A stretch of 64,000 nt of DNA from Sinomonas atrocyanea. GTDB taxonomy: Bacteria; Actinomycetota; Actinomycetes; Actinomycetales; Micrococcaceae. The DNA lies in assembly GCF_001577305.1 (NCBI RefSeq), contig NZ_CP014518.1, positions 2,852,001 to 2,916,000 on the forward strand. Reading direction: 5' to 3'. Below are positions 35,077 through 45,296 of this stretch, in pieces. Both the position numbers and the translations under genes were made by a program. Numbering within the stretch: position 1 is the first letter of the stretch; each line of letters starts with the position of its first letter. The notes under the pieces were generated by a model. It was not told the DNA's origin, ran no database searches, and was given only the letters and a program-made list of their open reading frames with translations.

Positions 35077-38070
35077 CTACTTGCTCGGCGTCGGACTCGG
35101 CGCGGGGCTCGCGGTCGACGAGCCGGACGTGCCGCCGCCAGACCCTGCGATCTTCGCCTCGGCATCCATCGCCCGCTGCACGGCGGCGCTCAGCTTCTGC
35201 TGCGCGTCGCCGTAGGCCGCGAAGTTGCCCGCCGCGAGCGCAGCCTGTCCGTCCTTGATGGCCTGGCTCGCGTCCTGCAGGGCTGCCTGCAGATCGGCCT
35301 GGGCTGTCTGGGACGTTCCCGTTCCGCCGGACGGCTGCGGGCTCGGGGTCGCGCCGGCCTGCCCGTTGTTGCCCGAATCGCCCGCCTTGGCGCCCGAATT
35401 CCCGCCGAAGAGATCGTCAAGCGCCTTGTCCAGGGTCGGAGCGAAGCCGATCTTGTCCCCGAAGGCCACGAGCACGCGCTGGAGGGTCGGGTAGGAGGTC
35501 GAGCCCGTGGACTTCACATAGACGGGCTGGACGTAGAGCAGGCCCCCGCCCACGGGCAGCGTCAGGAGATTGCCGTTGAGCACCTCGGAGGCGCCCTGAC
35601 GCAGGAGGTTGAGCGCCTGGGAGACGTTGGTGTCCGAGTTGAACGTGTTCTGCACCTGCCCCGGGCCCGGGACCGATGTGTCGGTCGGGAGTTTGAGCAG
35701 CGTCAGCTTCCCGTAGTCGTTCCCCTTCACGCCGGCCTTGTTCCCGGCATTGGAGTCCGCGGCGAGATAGCCGTACATGACCTCCCGGGAGGACCCGCCC
35801 TCGACCGTCTGGGGGATGAAGCTCGAGGTCAGCTGGAAGGACGGGGTCTGCTGGCCCGGCATCTGCAGCGTCATGTAGTACGGGGGCTGCTTCACGCCTC
35901 CGGACTTCACGGTCGGATCGTTGGGCACGCTCCAGACGTCGTTGTTCTTGTAGAAGTCGCCCGGATCGGTCACGTGGTACCGGGTGAGCAGCTCCCGCTG
36001 GACCTTGAACAGGTCCTCGGGGTAGCGCACGTGGCTGATCAGGCCGGCGGACATGTCCGAGATCGGCTTGACGGTGCTCGGGAACACCTTCTGCCAGGCC
36101 TTGAGCATCGGGTCCTGGTCGTCCCAGGCGTACAGCGTCACCGAGCCGTCGTACGCGTCCACGGTCGCCTTGACCGAGTTGCGGATGTAGTTGACCGTCG
36201 CCTGCGGCAGCTGGCTCGCGCGCCCCGCGGCCGTCTGGGAGTCGGCGGTGATCTGCTGGAGCTGCTGCTGCTGCGAGTACGGGTAGTACTGGCTCGTCGT
36301 GTAGCCGTCCACGATCCACTTCACGCGTCCGTCGATCACGGCAGGGTAGGCGTTCCCGTCGATGGTCAGGTACGGGGCCACCTTCTGCACCCGGTCGCGC
36401 GGGTTCCGGTCGTACAGGATCTGGGAGTCCTGGTTCACGCCGTCCGAGAAGAGGAGGTCGGTGCTCTGGAACTTCATCGCGTACATGAGCTTGTTGAAGA
36501 TGTTGCCCACGTTCGGGCCCCCGTTGCCCGAGAAGGTGTACTGGGTGTCCCCCGCGCTGCCCTGGGGCTTGTCCTGCTCGCGGGGCTGGGTCCCCGCGGG
36601 GCCGCCGACGACCGAGTAGTCGGGCGAGTACTCGCCGAAGTAGATCCGCGGCTGGTACGTCGAGTCGGTCCCCAGCACCCCGGTCGAGGGGATGCTCGAC
36701 TCCATGAACACCGGCTTGCCGTCCACCGTGGCCGTGTTGCCGTAGGCGGCCACCACGCCGTAGCCATGGGTGTAGACGATGTGGTTGTTGTACCAGGACT
36801 GCTGGCTCGGCGAGAGGCCCTGCGAGTTGAGCTCGCGCACCGCGATCACGGTGTCCTGGGTCTTGCCGTTCACCGAGTAGCGGTCCACGTTGAGCGAGGG
36901 GGCGAACTGGTAGTACGGCCGGTACTGCTCGAGCTGCTGGAAGGTCGGGGACACGAGGGTCGGGTCGAGCAGCCGGATGCTGGCGGTGGTCTGGGCGTCC
37001 TGGCGCAGCGCCCCCGGGGTCGCGTCGGTGGTGGCCTTGTAGTCCTGCACCTGGACCTTGTCGAGGCCGTAGGCGGACCGTGTCGAGTTGATGTTCCGCT
37101 CGAGGTAGGGGGCCTCGGCGCTCTGCTCGGAGGGGCGCACCTGGACCTGCTGGATGACCCAGGGGTAGACACCGCCGGCGAGGATCCCGGTGATCACGAG
37201 CATGGCGGTGCCGATGAGCGGCAGGCGCCAGCGCCCGATGACCGCGGCGACGATGAACAGGACCGCGACGATCGCGGCGGCCACGGCGAGGATGGCCTTG
37301 GTCGGGATGACCGCGTTGACGTCGGTGAAGAGCGCACCGGACACCCGGCCCGAGGAGTCGAAGACCGCGCTGTAGCGGTCCAGCCAGAAGTTCACGGCAA
37401 TGAGCAGCAGGAGCGCCGCCCCCGAGATCGCGAGGTGCAGCTGCGCCGCGCGGGCCATGTAGACCCCGCTCTCGCTGATGCGGATCGACCCATAGAGGTA
37501 GTGCGTGAGGACGCCCGCGATCCCCGCGATGACGACGACGCCGAGGAGGAAGCCCACGACCGTGCCCAGGAAGGGCAGGGTCATCGTGTAGAAGCTGATG
37601 TCGAGGTGGAACTGCGGGTCCTGCACCCCGAACCCGACCTGGTTGAAGAAGAGCGCGGCCTTCTGCCACTGGCTCCCTGCCGCCGCGCCGGCGAAGAGGC
37701 CGAAGACGATCGGCACCGCGGCCATGACGATGCGCCGCACCGGCTCGAGCTGCTCCTGGTAGCGCGCCATCGTGTCGTGGCTGGACGGATCCGGGGCGTA
37801 CACGGGGCGCGCCCGGTACGCGGCCCGCATCACGCCGTACACCGCCCCGGCCATCACGAGCCCGGCCACGAGGAAGACGGCGGCCCGGATGGCGTTCTGC
37901 CGGAGGAAGACCTGCAGGTAGCCCAGCTGCTGGAACCACAGGATGTCCGTGTACACGCCGGAGAAGATGACGAACCCGACCGCGATGACGACCACGATGA
38001 CGATCGTCGGAATCAGGGCGCCCCGACGGCGGCGGAGTGCGGTCGGTCTGCCTTCGGGGCGGGATGTCAC
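35077..38070 (-). CDS. UPF0182 family large membrane protein
   Basis: Protein of 997 aa with about seven N-terminal TM segments (first [20 protein letters not shown], residues 20-40). A large extracytoplasmic region starts around 310, with blocks such as [32 protein letters not shown] and [18 protein letters not shown]. It ends in a Ser/Pro/Thr-rich tail. The family is widespread in actinobacteria and cyanobacteria and has no settled function. GTG 38070 has AGAGG upstream. It follows the PDZ-Lon gene on the same strand with 167 bp between. This pair is adjacent in mycobacteria too, as I recall (Rv3193c-Rv3194c). Confidence 0.93.
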   Translation of the reverse strand: MTSRPEGRPTALRRRRGALIPTIVIVVVIAVGFVIFSGVYTDILWFQQLGYLQVFLRQNAIRAAVFLVAGLVMAGAVYGVMRAAYRARPVYAPDPSSHDTMARYQEQLEPVRRIVMAAVPIVFGLFAGAAAGSQWQKAALFFNQVGFGVQDPQFHLDISFYTMTLPFLGTVVGFLLGVVVIAGIAGVLTHYLYGSIRISESGVYMARAAQLHLAISGAALLLLIAVNFWLDRYSAVFDSSGRVSGALFTDVNAVIPTKAILAVAAAIVAVLFIVAAVIGRWRLPLIGTAMLVITGILAGGVYPWVIQQVQVRPSEQSAEAPYLERNINSTRSAYGLDKVQVQDYKATTDATPGALRQDAQTTASIRLLDPTLVSPTFQQLEQYRPYYQFAPSLNVDRYSVNGKTQDTVIAVRELNSQGLSPSQQSWYNNHIVYTHGYGVVAAYGNTATVDGKPVFMESSIPSTGVLGTDSTYQPRIYFGEYSPDYSVVGGPAGTQPREQDKPQGSAGDTQYTFSGNGGPNVGNIFNKLMYAMKFQSTDLLFSDGVNQDSQILYDRNPRDRVQKVAPYLTIDGNAYPAVIDGRVKWIVDGYTTSQYYPYSQQQQLQQITADSQTAAGRASQLPQATVNYIRNSVKATVDAYDGSVTLYAWDDQDPMLKAWQKVFPSTVKPISDMSAGLISHVRYPEDLFKVQRELLTRYHVTDPGDFYKNNDVWSVPNDPTVKSGGVKQPPYYMTLQMPGQQTPSFQLTSSFIPQTVEGGSSREVMYGYLAADSNAGNKAGVKGNDYGKLTLLKLPTDTSVPGPGQVQNTFNSDTNVSQALNLLRQGASEVLNGNLLTLPVGGGLLYVQPVYVKSTGSTSYPTLQRVLVAFGDKIGFAPTLDKALDDLFGGNSGAKAGDSGNNGQAGATPSPQPSGGTGTSQTAQADLQAALQDASQAIKDGQAALAAGNFAAYGDAQQKLSAAVQRAMDAEAKIAGSGGGTSGSSTASPAPSPTPSK

Positions 38071-38237
38071 GGCGTACCTCTTGCTCTGGGCTCGATGGGT
38101 CGGCGCCCGGCTCCGCGGACACGCATGCGGAGCACGGCGCTGCTCTTAGTCAAGCACGCCTGACGCGGGACCACAGTTCCCCGTGCCGCGCGGGTGCGCG
38201 ATAACGATTCGGCCTCGGCTCGGCCCCGCAGGCTCCG

Positions 38238-39446
38238 TCAGCCGGCGGTGCACTGCGGCAGGGACGCAGGGGCCCTGCCCTGCGCGTAGGCCTCCACCGC
38301 GGAGCGCGCCTCCCTGAGGGTGGAGACCTTGACGACCGCGAGACCGTCGGGGATGTGCCCGACCACCTCGTTGCAGTTGGCCGCGGGCGCCAGGAAGAGT
38401 GTGGCACCAGCAGCGCGGGCGCCGACCAGCTTCTGGTCGATCCCGCCGATCGCGCCGACCGACCCGTCGGGGTCGATGGTCCCGGTCCCGGCGATGTTCT
38501 TGCCTCCGGTGAGGTCTCCCGGGGTGAGCTTGTCGATGATCCCGAGCGCGAACATCATGCCTGCGCTCGGGCCGCCGACCCGGTCCAGCTCGATCTGGAC
38601 GTCGAACGGGAAGCGGTAGGTGTAGCGGATGCCCACACCCAGGATCCACCTGCCCTGATTCTGGGCGGGCGTCACCGTGGCCGTCGCCGGCGCTCCCCCG
38701 CGGTCGACCACCACCTCGACCGGAGCGCCCTTCCCCGCGGCGAGGGTCTGCTGCACCACGGCGAGGGAGGTGGCCTTCTGGCCGCCGACGCTGACCAGCT
38801 TGTCGCCCACCTTCAGCTTCCCGGAGGACGGCGACCCGTCGGCGATCGAGGCGACGTTGAGCTGCTGGTCGTACTGGATGCCCAGGGCGCCGAGCGCGGC
38901 GGCGACCGACGTCTGCTCCGAGTCCTGCATGAGCGAGGCGTTCTCGTCCGAGACCTGCTGGCGCGTGGTCCCGGGCGGGTAGACGACCCGCTGGGGCAGG
39001 ATGCCCTGCGAATGGTCGAACCACGAGCGCGCAAGGTCGATCAGGCCGACGTCGCTGTTGGGCCCGCCGTTGACGTACACCGTCGTGAGGTCGAGGGAGC
39101 CGCTGGCCGGGTACGAGGGATGCCCGCTGATCGAGATGACGTCCTTGCCGCCCGTCTGGCCGAGGGTGTTGTACGCCGGTCCGGGCGACTCCACCACGTA
39201 GGGAACGGGGACGGAGACCACCGTGGCGCCCAGCACGAGCGCCGCGAGGCCCGAGATCACCGCGGCGAAGGTGCGGCCGCTGCCCGCCGCCTTCGGGGAG
39301 CGGGCCGCGCGGGGTGCGGCCGCGCCGTCCTCGGCCCGGCCCTCCTCCGGCCGCACGCCGTCCGGCTGCCCGCCGTCCTTCTCGGGAACTGCGGGGGGAT
39401 TGACCACGTCTCGCGCCGCCTTCCAGGTGCTCGCACCGCCTCGCAC
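38238..39446 (-). CDS. Membrane-anchored PDZ/Lon-type (S16) serine protease
   Basis: Protein of 402 aa with a cytoplasmic N-tail (about 55 residues), one TM (FAAVISGLAALVLGATVVSV), and a PDZ domain around 190-265 (LKVGDKLVSVGGQKATSLAV). A Lon-like proteolytic domain follows. The catalytic Ser is in GGPSAGMMF and the Lys in GGIDQKLVGAR, giving the Ser-Lys dyad of S16 peptidases. This is the YlbL type. The substrate is unknown. The start is uncertain: GTG 39446 is used, and GTG 39407 would shorten the tail by 13 residues. Divergent from the DUF2342 gene. Confidence 0.88.
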   Translation of the reverse strand: MRGGASTWKAARDVVNPPAVPEKDGGQPDGVRPEEGRAEDGAAAPRAARSPKAAGSGRTFAAVISGLAALVLGATVVSVPVPYVVESPGPAYNTLGQTGGKDVISISGHPSYPASGSLDLTTVYVNGGPNSDVGLIDLARSWFDHSQGILPQRVVYPPGTTRQQVSDENASLMQDSEQTSVAAALGALGIQYDQQLNVASIADGSPSSGKLKVGDKLVSVGGQKATSLAVVQQTLAAGKGAPVEVVVDRGGAPATATVTPAQNQGRWILGVGIRYTYRFPFDVQIELDRVGGPSAGMMFALGIIDKLTPGDLTGGKNIAGTGTIDPDGSVGAIGGIDQKLVGARAAGATLFLAPAANCNEVVGHIPDGLAVVKVSTLREARSAVEAYAQGRAPASLPQCTAG

Positions 39447-39501
39447 CGCCGGGACCGGCGGACGCGGCCGCCGCGGACCTCCGCGGCGGCACGCCCCAGC
39501 C

Positions 39502-39507
39502 TACGAT
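39502..39507 (+). promoter_or_regulatory. Candidate -10 box of the DUF2342 gene
   Basis: TACGAT on the plus strand in the divergent spacer, implying a 5' leader of about 120 nt before ATG 39635. Confidence 0.35.
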
Positions 39508-39634
39508 GCCGCGGACGTGTGCGCCGTGCAGGGCGGTGTGCCGTCAGCGAAAGGGAGCCGCCCGCCGGAGACACGTCGGCGAGCACCGCGGTACCGTGAG
39601 GATGTCCCTACCACCAGCATTGATCGGCGGCACG

Positions 39635-41107
39635 ATGACCACACCAGAGAAGCCTTCGGGCCACGACGACGAGCCCCAGGACCCGCTGTCCGAGCTCTTC
39701 GGCAGGCTCATGGGCGGTGCGGGCGCCGAGGGATTCGACCCCACGGAGATCGCCAAGGCGGCCGGCCTCCCGAGCGACCCCAACCTCCTGCGCCAGATGT
39801 TCGAGCAGGTCCAGGCCATGATGTCGGCCCCCGGCGGCGAGGGCCCGGTCAACTGGCAGCTGGCGCACGACCACGCCCGCCGGACCGCGGCCGCGACCTC
39901 GGACCCCTCGGTCTCCGCGGCGCAGAACCGCGACGTGGACGAGGCCCTGCGGCTGGCCGAGCTCTGGCTGGACCAGGCGACCGACCTTCCAGGCACGGGC
40001 ATCATCGGCCGCGGCTGGTCCCGGGCCGAGTGGATCGAGGCCACGATGGGGACGTGGCGCCGGCTCACGCAGCCCGTCGCCAACAGCATCGCCACCGCGC
40101 TCTCGACCGCGCTGAACGAGCAGATGCCCGAGGAGATGAAGGGCATGCTGGGCGGCGCGTCCTCCATGCTCACCAACATGGGCGGGGCCATCTTCGGCAT
40201 GCAGCTCGGCGCGGCGATCGGCGCGCTCTCGGGCGAGGTCGTGAGCTCCTCCGACATCGGCGTCCCGCTGGTCGACCTCGAGATGGCGCTGCTGCCGGCG
40301 AACGTCGCGAAGTTCGGCGAGGGACTGGGCCTGCCGGAAGGCGACGTCCGCCTCTACCTGGCGGTCCGCGAGGCCGCCCATGCGCGCCTGTTCATGCACG
40401 TGCCGTGGCTGCGCGCCCATCTGCTCGGCGCGATCGAGGACTACGCGCGCGGCATCCACATCGACGTGTCCAAGATTGAGGAGCTCGCCCACGGGATCGA
40501 TCCGGGCAACCCGGAGTCGATCCAGGAGGCACTCCAGGGCGGCGTGTTCATGCCGCAGCGCACTCCGCAGCAGGATGCCGCCCTGGCCAAGCTCGAGACG
40601 GCGCTCGCCCTCGTCGAGGGGTGGGTCGACGAGCTCACCGCCACGGCGACCGAAGGGGTGCTGCCCTCGGCCGCGGCGCTCCGCGAGGCTGTTCGGCGTC
40701 GCCGTGCCACCGGGGGGCCGGCGGAGCACGCCTTCGCCTCGCTCGTGGGGCTCGAGCTGCGCCCGCGCCGGCTGCGCGACGCTGCCACGCTGTGGAAGTC
40801 CCTCGGCGACGAGCGCGGGATCGCGGGGCGCGACGCGATCTGGACGCACCCGGACCTGCTCCCCACCGGCGAGGACCTCGACGACCCCCAGGGCTTCTCC
40901 GCCCGGCGCTCCCAGGCAGAGGCGCAGGGCTCGGAGGTGGACGAGGCGCTCGAGAAGCTCCTCGCCGGCGGCTTCGACGAGCCGGCGGCCTCCTCCGAGG
41001 CGGACGGCCAGCGCGGTGACGGCGGCGATCGCGAGGACGGCGACGGTCCCGAGGACGGCGACGGGACGGACGACGGCGGCACTCCCCCGGGTGCGCCCCG
41101 CGACTAG
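39635..41107 (+). CDS. DUF2342 zinc-dependent metalloprotease-like protein
   Basis: Protein of 490 aa of the DUF2342 family, often named zinc-dependent metalloprotease. The Gly/Asp/Glu-rich C-tail after about 445 is disordered. The helical core includes VANSIATALSTALNEQMPEE and the Met/Gly-rich GGAIFGMQLGAAIGAL. The presumed active helix reads REAAHARLFMHVPWLRAHL: E and the second H of HExxH are present but the first position is Arg, so catalysis is unproven. Starts at ATG 39602 or GTG 39596 are in frame and possible; ATG 39635 is chosen because MTTPEKPSG opens like the family. Bidirectional terminator follows. Confidence 0.8.
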   Translation: MTTPEKPSGHDDEPQDPLSELFGRLMGGAGAEGFDPTEIAKAAGLPSDPNLLRQMFEQVQAMMSAPGGEGPVNWQLAHDHARRTAAATSDPSVSAAQNRDVDEALRLAELWLDQATDLPGTGIIGRGWSRAEWIEATMGTWRRLTQPVANSIATALSTALNEQMPEEMKGMLGGASSMLTNMGGAIFGMQLGAAIGALSGEVVSSSDIGVPLVDLEMALLPANVAKFGEGLGLPEGDVRLYLAVREAAHARLFMHVPWLRAHLLGAIEDYARGIHIDVSKIEELAHGIDPGNPESIQEALQGGVFMPQRTPQQDAALAKLETALALVEGWVDELTATATEGVLPSAAALREAVRRRRATGGPAEHAFASLVGLELRPRRLRDAATLWKSLGDERGIAGRDAIWTHPDLLPTGEDLDDPQGFSARRSQAEAQGSEVDEALEKLLAGGFDEPAASSEADGQRGDGGDREDGDGPEDGDGTDDGGTPPGAPRD

Positions 41108-41143
41108 CAGGGGGCAACCCTCAGGGGGAACGGCAGAGACACT

Positions 41144-41178
41144 CACGGAGCCGGCCGCGCGACGCGGCCGGCTCCGTG
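41144..41178. terminator. Perfect bidirectional hairpin between the DUF2342 gene and the 66-aa gene
   Basis: Perfect 16-bp stem cacggagccggccgcg/cgcggccggctccgtg with a 3-nt loop, between the convergent stops at 41107 and 41181. Confidence 0.85.
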
Positions 41179-41180
41179 TG

Positions 41181-41381
41181 TCAGTCGATGCCTTCGGTGA
41201 TCTGGCCGAACGGGACCGACTCGTCCAGATGGGCCTGGAGCTCGTGCGGCTCGTTGATGACCACATGGACGCCGCACACGGCGTCCGCGGCCGACTGGAG
41301 CAGCACGGGGCGGACCGTGTCGATGAACTCGGCGCTGCGGCCCTCGAGGTACTTGGCGTAGCTGGCAGGAAGCTGGCTCAT
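41181..41381 (-). CDS. Uncharacterised 66-aa protein
   Basis: Small acidic protein beginning MSQLPASYAKYLEG and containing a single Cys (ADAVCGVHVVINEPHEL). I do not recognise the family. Support for it being real: it fills the space between the YgjP-like gene and a terminator, it has a perfect leaderless -10 box (TAGAAT, 6-nt spacer, ATG), and its composition is that of a folded protein. There is no signal peptide or TM. Confidence 0.75.
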   Translation of the reverse strand: MSQLPASYAKYLEGRSAEFIDTVRPVLLQSAADAVCGVHVVINEPHELQAHLDESVPFGQITEGID

Positions 41382-41387
41382 GGCGCG

Positions 41388-41393
41388 ATTCTA
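41388..41393 (-). promoter_or_regulatory. Leaderless-type -10 box of the 66-aa gene
   Basis: TAGAAT, 6-nt spacer CGCGCC, then ATG 41381 on the minus strand. It overlaps the stop region of the YgjP-like gene. Confidence 0.65.
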
Positions 41394-42014
41394 GGCGTCT
41401 TCTTCGTCGTCGATAAGGTCCCAGCCGCTGCCCTCGGCGTCCCCGGCGTCCCCGCGCTGGGAACCGGCGAACGCCACCCCGGCGAGGAAGGCCTTCGCCT
41501 CCGCGAGCCTCGGATACGCCTCGACGAGCTTCCAGAACTGGGGGCCGTGGCCCGAGACGAGCAGATGGGCGAGCTCGTGCACGATCACGTAGTCGACCAC
41601 CCACTCCGGCATGCCCTGCAGTTCGTGGGAGAGGCGGATGGTCCGCTGGCTCGGCGTGCAGGAGCCCCACCGGCGGCGCTGGTTCGTGACCCAGCGGATG
41701 GACGCGGGCTCGGTCCGGCCGCCGAAGTACCGCCGCGACAGCCCGGCGGCGCGCTCGGCGAGGGCCTCGTCCGAGTGCGCGCCGCGGCGGCGCGCGGTGT
41801 CCTGCTGGAGCCGCTCGACCATCCGCTCGACCCAGTGCGCCTCCTGGGCCCGTGTGAAGGTGGCGGGGATCGCCACCACCGCAGTGCTGCCCTCCCAGAA
41901 GGCGGAGACCGTCTTCCTGCGCCGGCCCGACCGGCGCACCTCGATGCGCGGGCCGTCCCCGCCCAGCGGGAGCGCGCCCTGGCCGGGGACGGCGCGCCGG
42001 CCCTCACGCGCCAC
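41391..42014 (-). CDS. YgjP-like M48-type metallopeptidase (DUF45)
   Basis: Protein of 207 aa with VEVRRSGRRRKTV-like opening (IEVRRSGRRRKTVSAFW), the RRRWGSCTPSQRTIRLSHEL block and zinc motif HELAHLLVSGHGPQFW. These define the YgjP/WLM group of small metallopeptidases, some associated with SprT-like DNA-protein crosslink proteases. I place the start at GTG 42014, which overlaps the uvrD2 stop by 11 bases; an upstream ATG at 42068 would only read antisense to nothing and inside uvrD2. Translation is likely coupled to uvrD2, which hints at a DNA-repair connection. That is inference. Confidence 0.85.
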   Translation of the reverse strand: MAREGRRAVPGQGALPLGGDGPRIEVRRSGRRRKTVSAFWEGSTAVVAIPATFTRAQEAHWVERMVERLQQDTARRRGAHSDEALAERAAGLSRRYFGGRTEPASIRWVTNQRRRWGSCTPSQRTIRLSHELQGMPEWVVDYVIVHELAHLLVSGHGPQFWKLVEAYPRLAEAKAFLAGVAFAGSQRGDAGDAEGSGWDLIDDEEDA

Positions 42015-44127
42015 GGATGAGCTCCAGGACTGCCTCGCCGTAGCGCTCGAGCTTGGCCCGCCCCACACCGGCCACTTGGGACAGCTCGTCCAGGCTCGAG
42101 GGCTTCGCCTCCGCGATGGCCGTCAGGGTCGCGTCCGTGAACACGACGAAGGCCGGCACGTCCGCCTCGCGCGCCTGCTCAAGGCGCCACGCGCGCAGCG
42201 CCTCGAACGTGGCCTCCTCGTAGGTGGGTGGGCACCCGGAGCAGCGGCCGACCTTCCGCTCGGCCCCGGTCGAGAGGATCGTCCCGCACACGCGGCACGT
42301 GGTGGGCCCCTTCAGCTCCCGGCGCTTGCGGGGGCTGCGCTCGGCGTGCGAGGAGGTCGAGCCCGCGGGCCGCAGGCCGTCGAGGAACCGCGACGGACGG
42401 CGGTGCGCGCGCCCGCCCGGGGTGCGGGACAGGGACCACGACAGGTGCAGGAACTCCCGGGCCCGGGTGATCCCGACGTACAGCAGGCGCCGCTCCTCGT
42501 CCACCGTCACGGGCGTGTCGGCGAAGGAGATCGGCACGAGGCCTTCGCTCAGCCCCACGAGGAACACCGCGTCCCACTCGAGGCCCTTCGCGGCGTGCAG
42601 CGACGCGAGCGTCACGCCCTGGACGGCCGGTGCGTGCTGGGCCGTGGCCCGCTCCTGCAGCTCGGCCACGAACTCGGGCAGCCCGAACCCCTCGCCCCGC
42701 GCGGCGGAGAGCTCGTCGGCGAGGGCCACGAGGGCGGCAAGCGACTCCCAGCGCTCGCGCGTGGCGCCCCCGCCCGTGGGCGCCTGCTCGGAGTAGCCCA
42801 GCGAGGAGAGGACATCGCGCACCCGCTGCGCCACCGGCACGCCGTCGTCCGCCTGGGCGCGGGCGGCACCGCGGAGCTGCAGGAGCCCGTCGCGGACCTC
42901 GCGGCGGTTGAAGAACCGCTCGCCGCCGCGCAGCTGGTAGCCGATGCCGGCCGCGGCGAGGGCCTGCTCGAACGCCTCGGACTGGCCGTTGGTGCGGAAG
43001 AGCACCGCGATGTCCTTGGGCTCGGTGCCCGCCTTGACGAGGGCGGCGATCCTGCGGGCCACGGCGGACGCCTCCGCCTCGTCGTCGGCGCACTCGGCGA
43101 ATTCGGGCTCGGGCCCGCTGGGCCGCTGGGCGATGAGGTTCAGCGGCTTCGCCCAGCGGGCATCGGCCGCGGGGCCCGCGGGGCGGCGGGCCGCGAGGAG
43201 GTCGTTGGCCAGGCGGACCACCTGCGGCGTGGAGCGGTAGTCCCGCACGAGCCGGATCATGGCCGCCTGCGGGTGGCGCTTGCCGAACTCGAGCAGGTGG
43301 GTGCTCGTGGCGCCCGTGAACGAGTAGATCGTCTGGCTCGCGTCGCCGACCACGCACAGCTCCTCGCGGCCGCCGAGCCACAGCTCGAGGAGGCGCTGCT
43401 GCAGCGGGGAGACGTCCTGGTACTCGTCGACGACGAAGTGGCGGTACTGCTCGCGCACGGTCGCGGCGACCTTCGGGTCCTCCTGCAGGATGCCGACCGT
43501 GATGAGCAGGACGTCCTCGAAGTCGATGAGGTTCCGGTCCACCTTGACGTCCTCGTAGGCCTCGAAGAGCCGCGCCACCGTGGCCGGCTGGAGGCCGCCG
43601 GGCTCTCCCCTGCCCGCGGCGCCCTCGAGGTAGGTGGAGGGCGTGAGCATCGAGACCTTGGCCCATTCGATCTCCGAGGCGAGGTCGCGGATCGCGGCCC
43701 GGTCCACGGTGAGGCGCAGGCGCCGTGCGCCCTCGGCGATGGCCTGGGCCTTGTGCTCGAGGAGGCTCGGCAGCGAGCCCCCCACGGCCTGCGGCCAGAA
43801 GTACTGCAGCTGCCGCAGGGCCGCGGCGTGGAACGTGCGGGCCTGCACTCCCCCCACGCCGAGGTCGCGCAGGCGGCTGCGCATCTCGGCGGCGGCCCGC
43901 GCGGTGAACGTGACCGCAAGGAGGCGCTGGGGCGAGTAGACGCCCGAGTGGACGCCGTACGCGATCCGGTGGGTGATCGCCCGCGTCTTGCCGGTGCCTG
44001 CCCCGGCCAGGACGCACACCGGCCCGTGCAGGGTGGTCGCGACCTCGCGCTGCTCCTCGTCGAGGCCGGCGAGGAGCCGCTCCTCGAGCGTCCCTCCCGC
44101 GGCCTGGGCGGACTCGGCCCCGCTCAC
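42004..44127 (-). CDS. uvrD2: ATP-dependent DNA helicase UvrD2
   Basis: Superfamily 1 3'-5' helicase of 707 aa. Motifs: AGAGTGKT (about 42-49), VTFTARAAAEM, VVDEYQDVS, VGDASQTIYSFTGA, LHAAKGLEWD and VGITRARE. After the motor comes a tetracysteine module (CRVCG and CSGCP, about 590-615) and a C-terminal HRDC domain (VVFTDATLTAIAEAKPSSL). This arrangement is that of mycobacterial UvrD2, an essential helicase in M. tuberculosis. The GTG start overlaps the nudC stop (GTGA), and the 3' end overlaps the YgjP-like gene, so nudC-uvrD2-ygjP is a tight operon. Confidence 0.95.
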   Translation of the reverse strand: MSGAESAQAAGGTLEERLLAGLDEEQREVATTLHGPVCVLAGAGTGKTRAITHRIAYGVHSGVYSPQRLLAVTFTARAAAEMRSRLRDLGVGGVQARTFHAAALRQLQYFWPQAVGGSLPSLLEHKAQAIAEGARRLRLTVDRAAIRDLASEIEWAKVSMLTPSTYLEGAAGRGEPGGLQPATVARLFEAYEDVKVDRNLIDFEDVLLITVGILQEDPKVAATVREQYRHFVVDEYQDVSPLQQRLLELWLGGREELCVVGDASQTIYSFTGATSTHLLEFGKRHPQAAMIRLVRDYRSTPQVVRLANDLLAARRPAGPAADARWAKPLNLIAQRPSGPEPEFAECADDEAEASAVARRIAALVKAGTEPKDIAVLFRTNGQSEAFEQALAAAGIGYQLRGGERFFNRREVRDGLLQLRGAARAQADDGVPVAQRVRDVLSSLGYSEQAPTGGGATRERWESLAALVALADELSAARGEGFGLPEFVAELQERATAQHAPAVQGVTLASLHAAKGLEWDAVFLVGLSEGLVPISFADTPVTVDEERRLLYVGITRAREFLHLSWSLSRTPGGRAHRRPSRFLDGLRPAGSTSSHAERSPRKRRELKGPTTCRVCGTILSTGAERKVGRCSGCPPTYEEATFEALRAWRLEQAREADVPAFVVFTDATLTAIAEAKPSSLDELSQVAGVGRAKLERYGEAVLELIRGA

Positions 44128-45206
44128 TGGGCCGCCGCCTCCAGTGCGGTGATGGGGCCGCCGAACCACCTCTCGATGAGGGCCCGCGAGATGGACAGCC
44201 GACTGGGCAGGTCGATCTCGCCGGAGCCGGCCGCGGCTGCCAGCTCGTCCCGGGTGAACCAGCGGGCGCGGAGCACCTCGGTGCCGTCCGGCTCGGCGAC
44301 CTCGTCCAGGGTGCGGGCTGTGAAGCCGAGCATGAGGGAGGCGGGGAAGGGCCAGGGCTGCGAGCCGAGATACTGGCACTCGGTCACGCGGACCCCGACT
44401 TCCTCGAGGACCTCGCGGGCCACGGCCTGCTCGAGGGACTCGCCGGGCTCGACGAAGCCCGCGAGGGTCGAGAACATCGTCGAGCGCATGCGCGCTCCGG
44501 TCGCGAGGAGCACGCGGTCGCCCGGGCCGACGACGGTCACGATGATCGCCGGGTCCGTGCGGGGGAAGTGCTCCGAGCCGTCCTCGGGGCACTGCCGCAC
44601 CCAGCCGCTCTGGATCACCTGTGTGGGCGCGCCGCAGCGCGGGCACCGGGGGTGTGAGGCGTGCCAGTTCGCGATGGCGGTCGCCTCCAGCAGGATGCCC
44701 GCCTCCACGAGGTCCAGGCCGGGGCCCGATTCGCGGAAGCCGGCCCAGTTTGTCTCCTCGGGCAGCAGCCCGGCGCCCTCCCCCGCGGGCTCCGACATGA
44801 CCGCAGACACGGGCTCGACCGGCTCGTCGAGGACCACGAGGACGATGTCGGAGCCCGGCGCGGCGTGGGCGGTGGTCCGTTCCTGCGGCAGCCGGCCGAG
44901 GTAGACGACGAGGCCCTCGAGCCACTCCGCCGGCAGGGACCGGGCGGGCAGGAAGGCGAGGTGCCCGCCGTCGTGCGCGGCCCGCCGCTGCGAGTAGAGC
45001 ACCGCGAGGGTGCCCGGCTGGCGCACGAGCTGGCCGAGGAATTCGGGGTCGGCGCGGTCGGCGGACCGGCGGTCGAGCGCTTCCGCCGCCGTGGGGAGGA
45101 GCCGGTCGGCGAGCAGTCCGGCAGTTTGGCCCGTCCCCTCGAACGCCGAGAGCGCGGTGCCGGCGGTGGCCGAGGGCTGGGGAGGCGGGAACGAGCCGGA
45201 AGTCAT
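44124..45206 (-). CDS. nudC: NAD(H) diphosphatase, Nudix family NudC
   Basis: Hydrolyses NADH or NAD to NMN and AMP, and in some bacteria removes NAD caps from RNA. The protein is 360 aa. The zinc-ribbon region has CPRCG then a third Cys (RQCPEDGSEHFPR), with the fourth Cys position apparently changed. The Nudix box spans GFVEPGESLEQA and REVLEEVGV, and the NADH-specific motif SQPWPFP follows. ATG 45206 has TACCGT 7 nt upstream. First gene of nudC-uvrD2-ygjP. Divergent from the phosphotransferase gene. Confidence 0.93.
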   Translation of the reverse strand: MTSGSFPPPQPSATAGTALSAFEGTGQTAGLLADRLLPTAAEALDRRSADRADPEFLGQLVRQPGTLAVLYSQRRAAHDGGHLAFLPARSLPAEWLEGLVVYLGRLPQERTTAHAAPGSDIVLVVLDEPVEPVSAVMSEPAGEGAGLLPEETNWAGFRESGPGLDLVEAGILLEATAIANWHASHPRCPRCGAPTQVIQSGWVRQCPEDGSEHFPRTDPAIIVTVVGPGDRVLLATGARMRSTMFSTLAGFVEPGESLEQAVAREVLEEVGVRVTECQYLGSQPWPFPASLMLGFTARTLDEVAEPDGTEVLRARWFTRDELAAAAGSGEIDLPSRLSISRALIERWFGGPITALEAAAQ

Positions 45207-45213
45207 ACCCACT

Positions 45214-45219
45214 ACGGTA
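45214..45219 (-). promoter_or_regulatory. Leaderless-type -10 box of the nudC operon
   Basis: TACCGT, 7-nt spacer AGTGGGT, then ATG 45206 on the minus strand. Confidence 0.55.
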
Positions 45220-45296
45220 CTGAGCCCCTCCGACACTCGCACAACCGGCGGGGCGCCGGTTCGGCGTGGGTCCGTGCCCGCGGCGGCGCAGCGGGC

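Noticed and set aside
39635..41107. Proven HExxH metalloprotease
   Set aside because: The motif reads REAAH, lacking the first His, so catalytic activity is not claimed.
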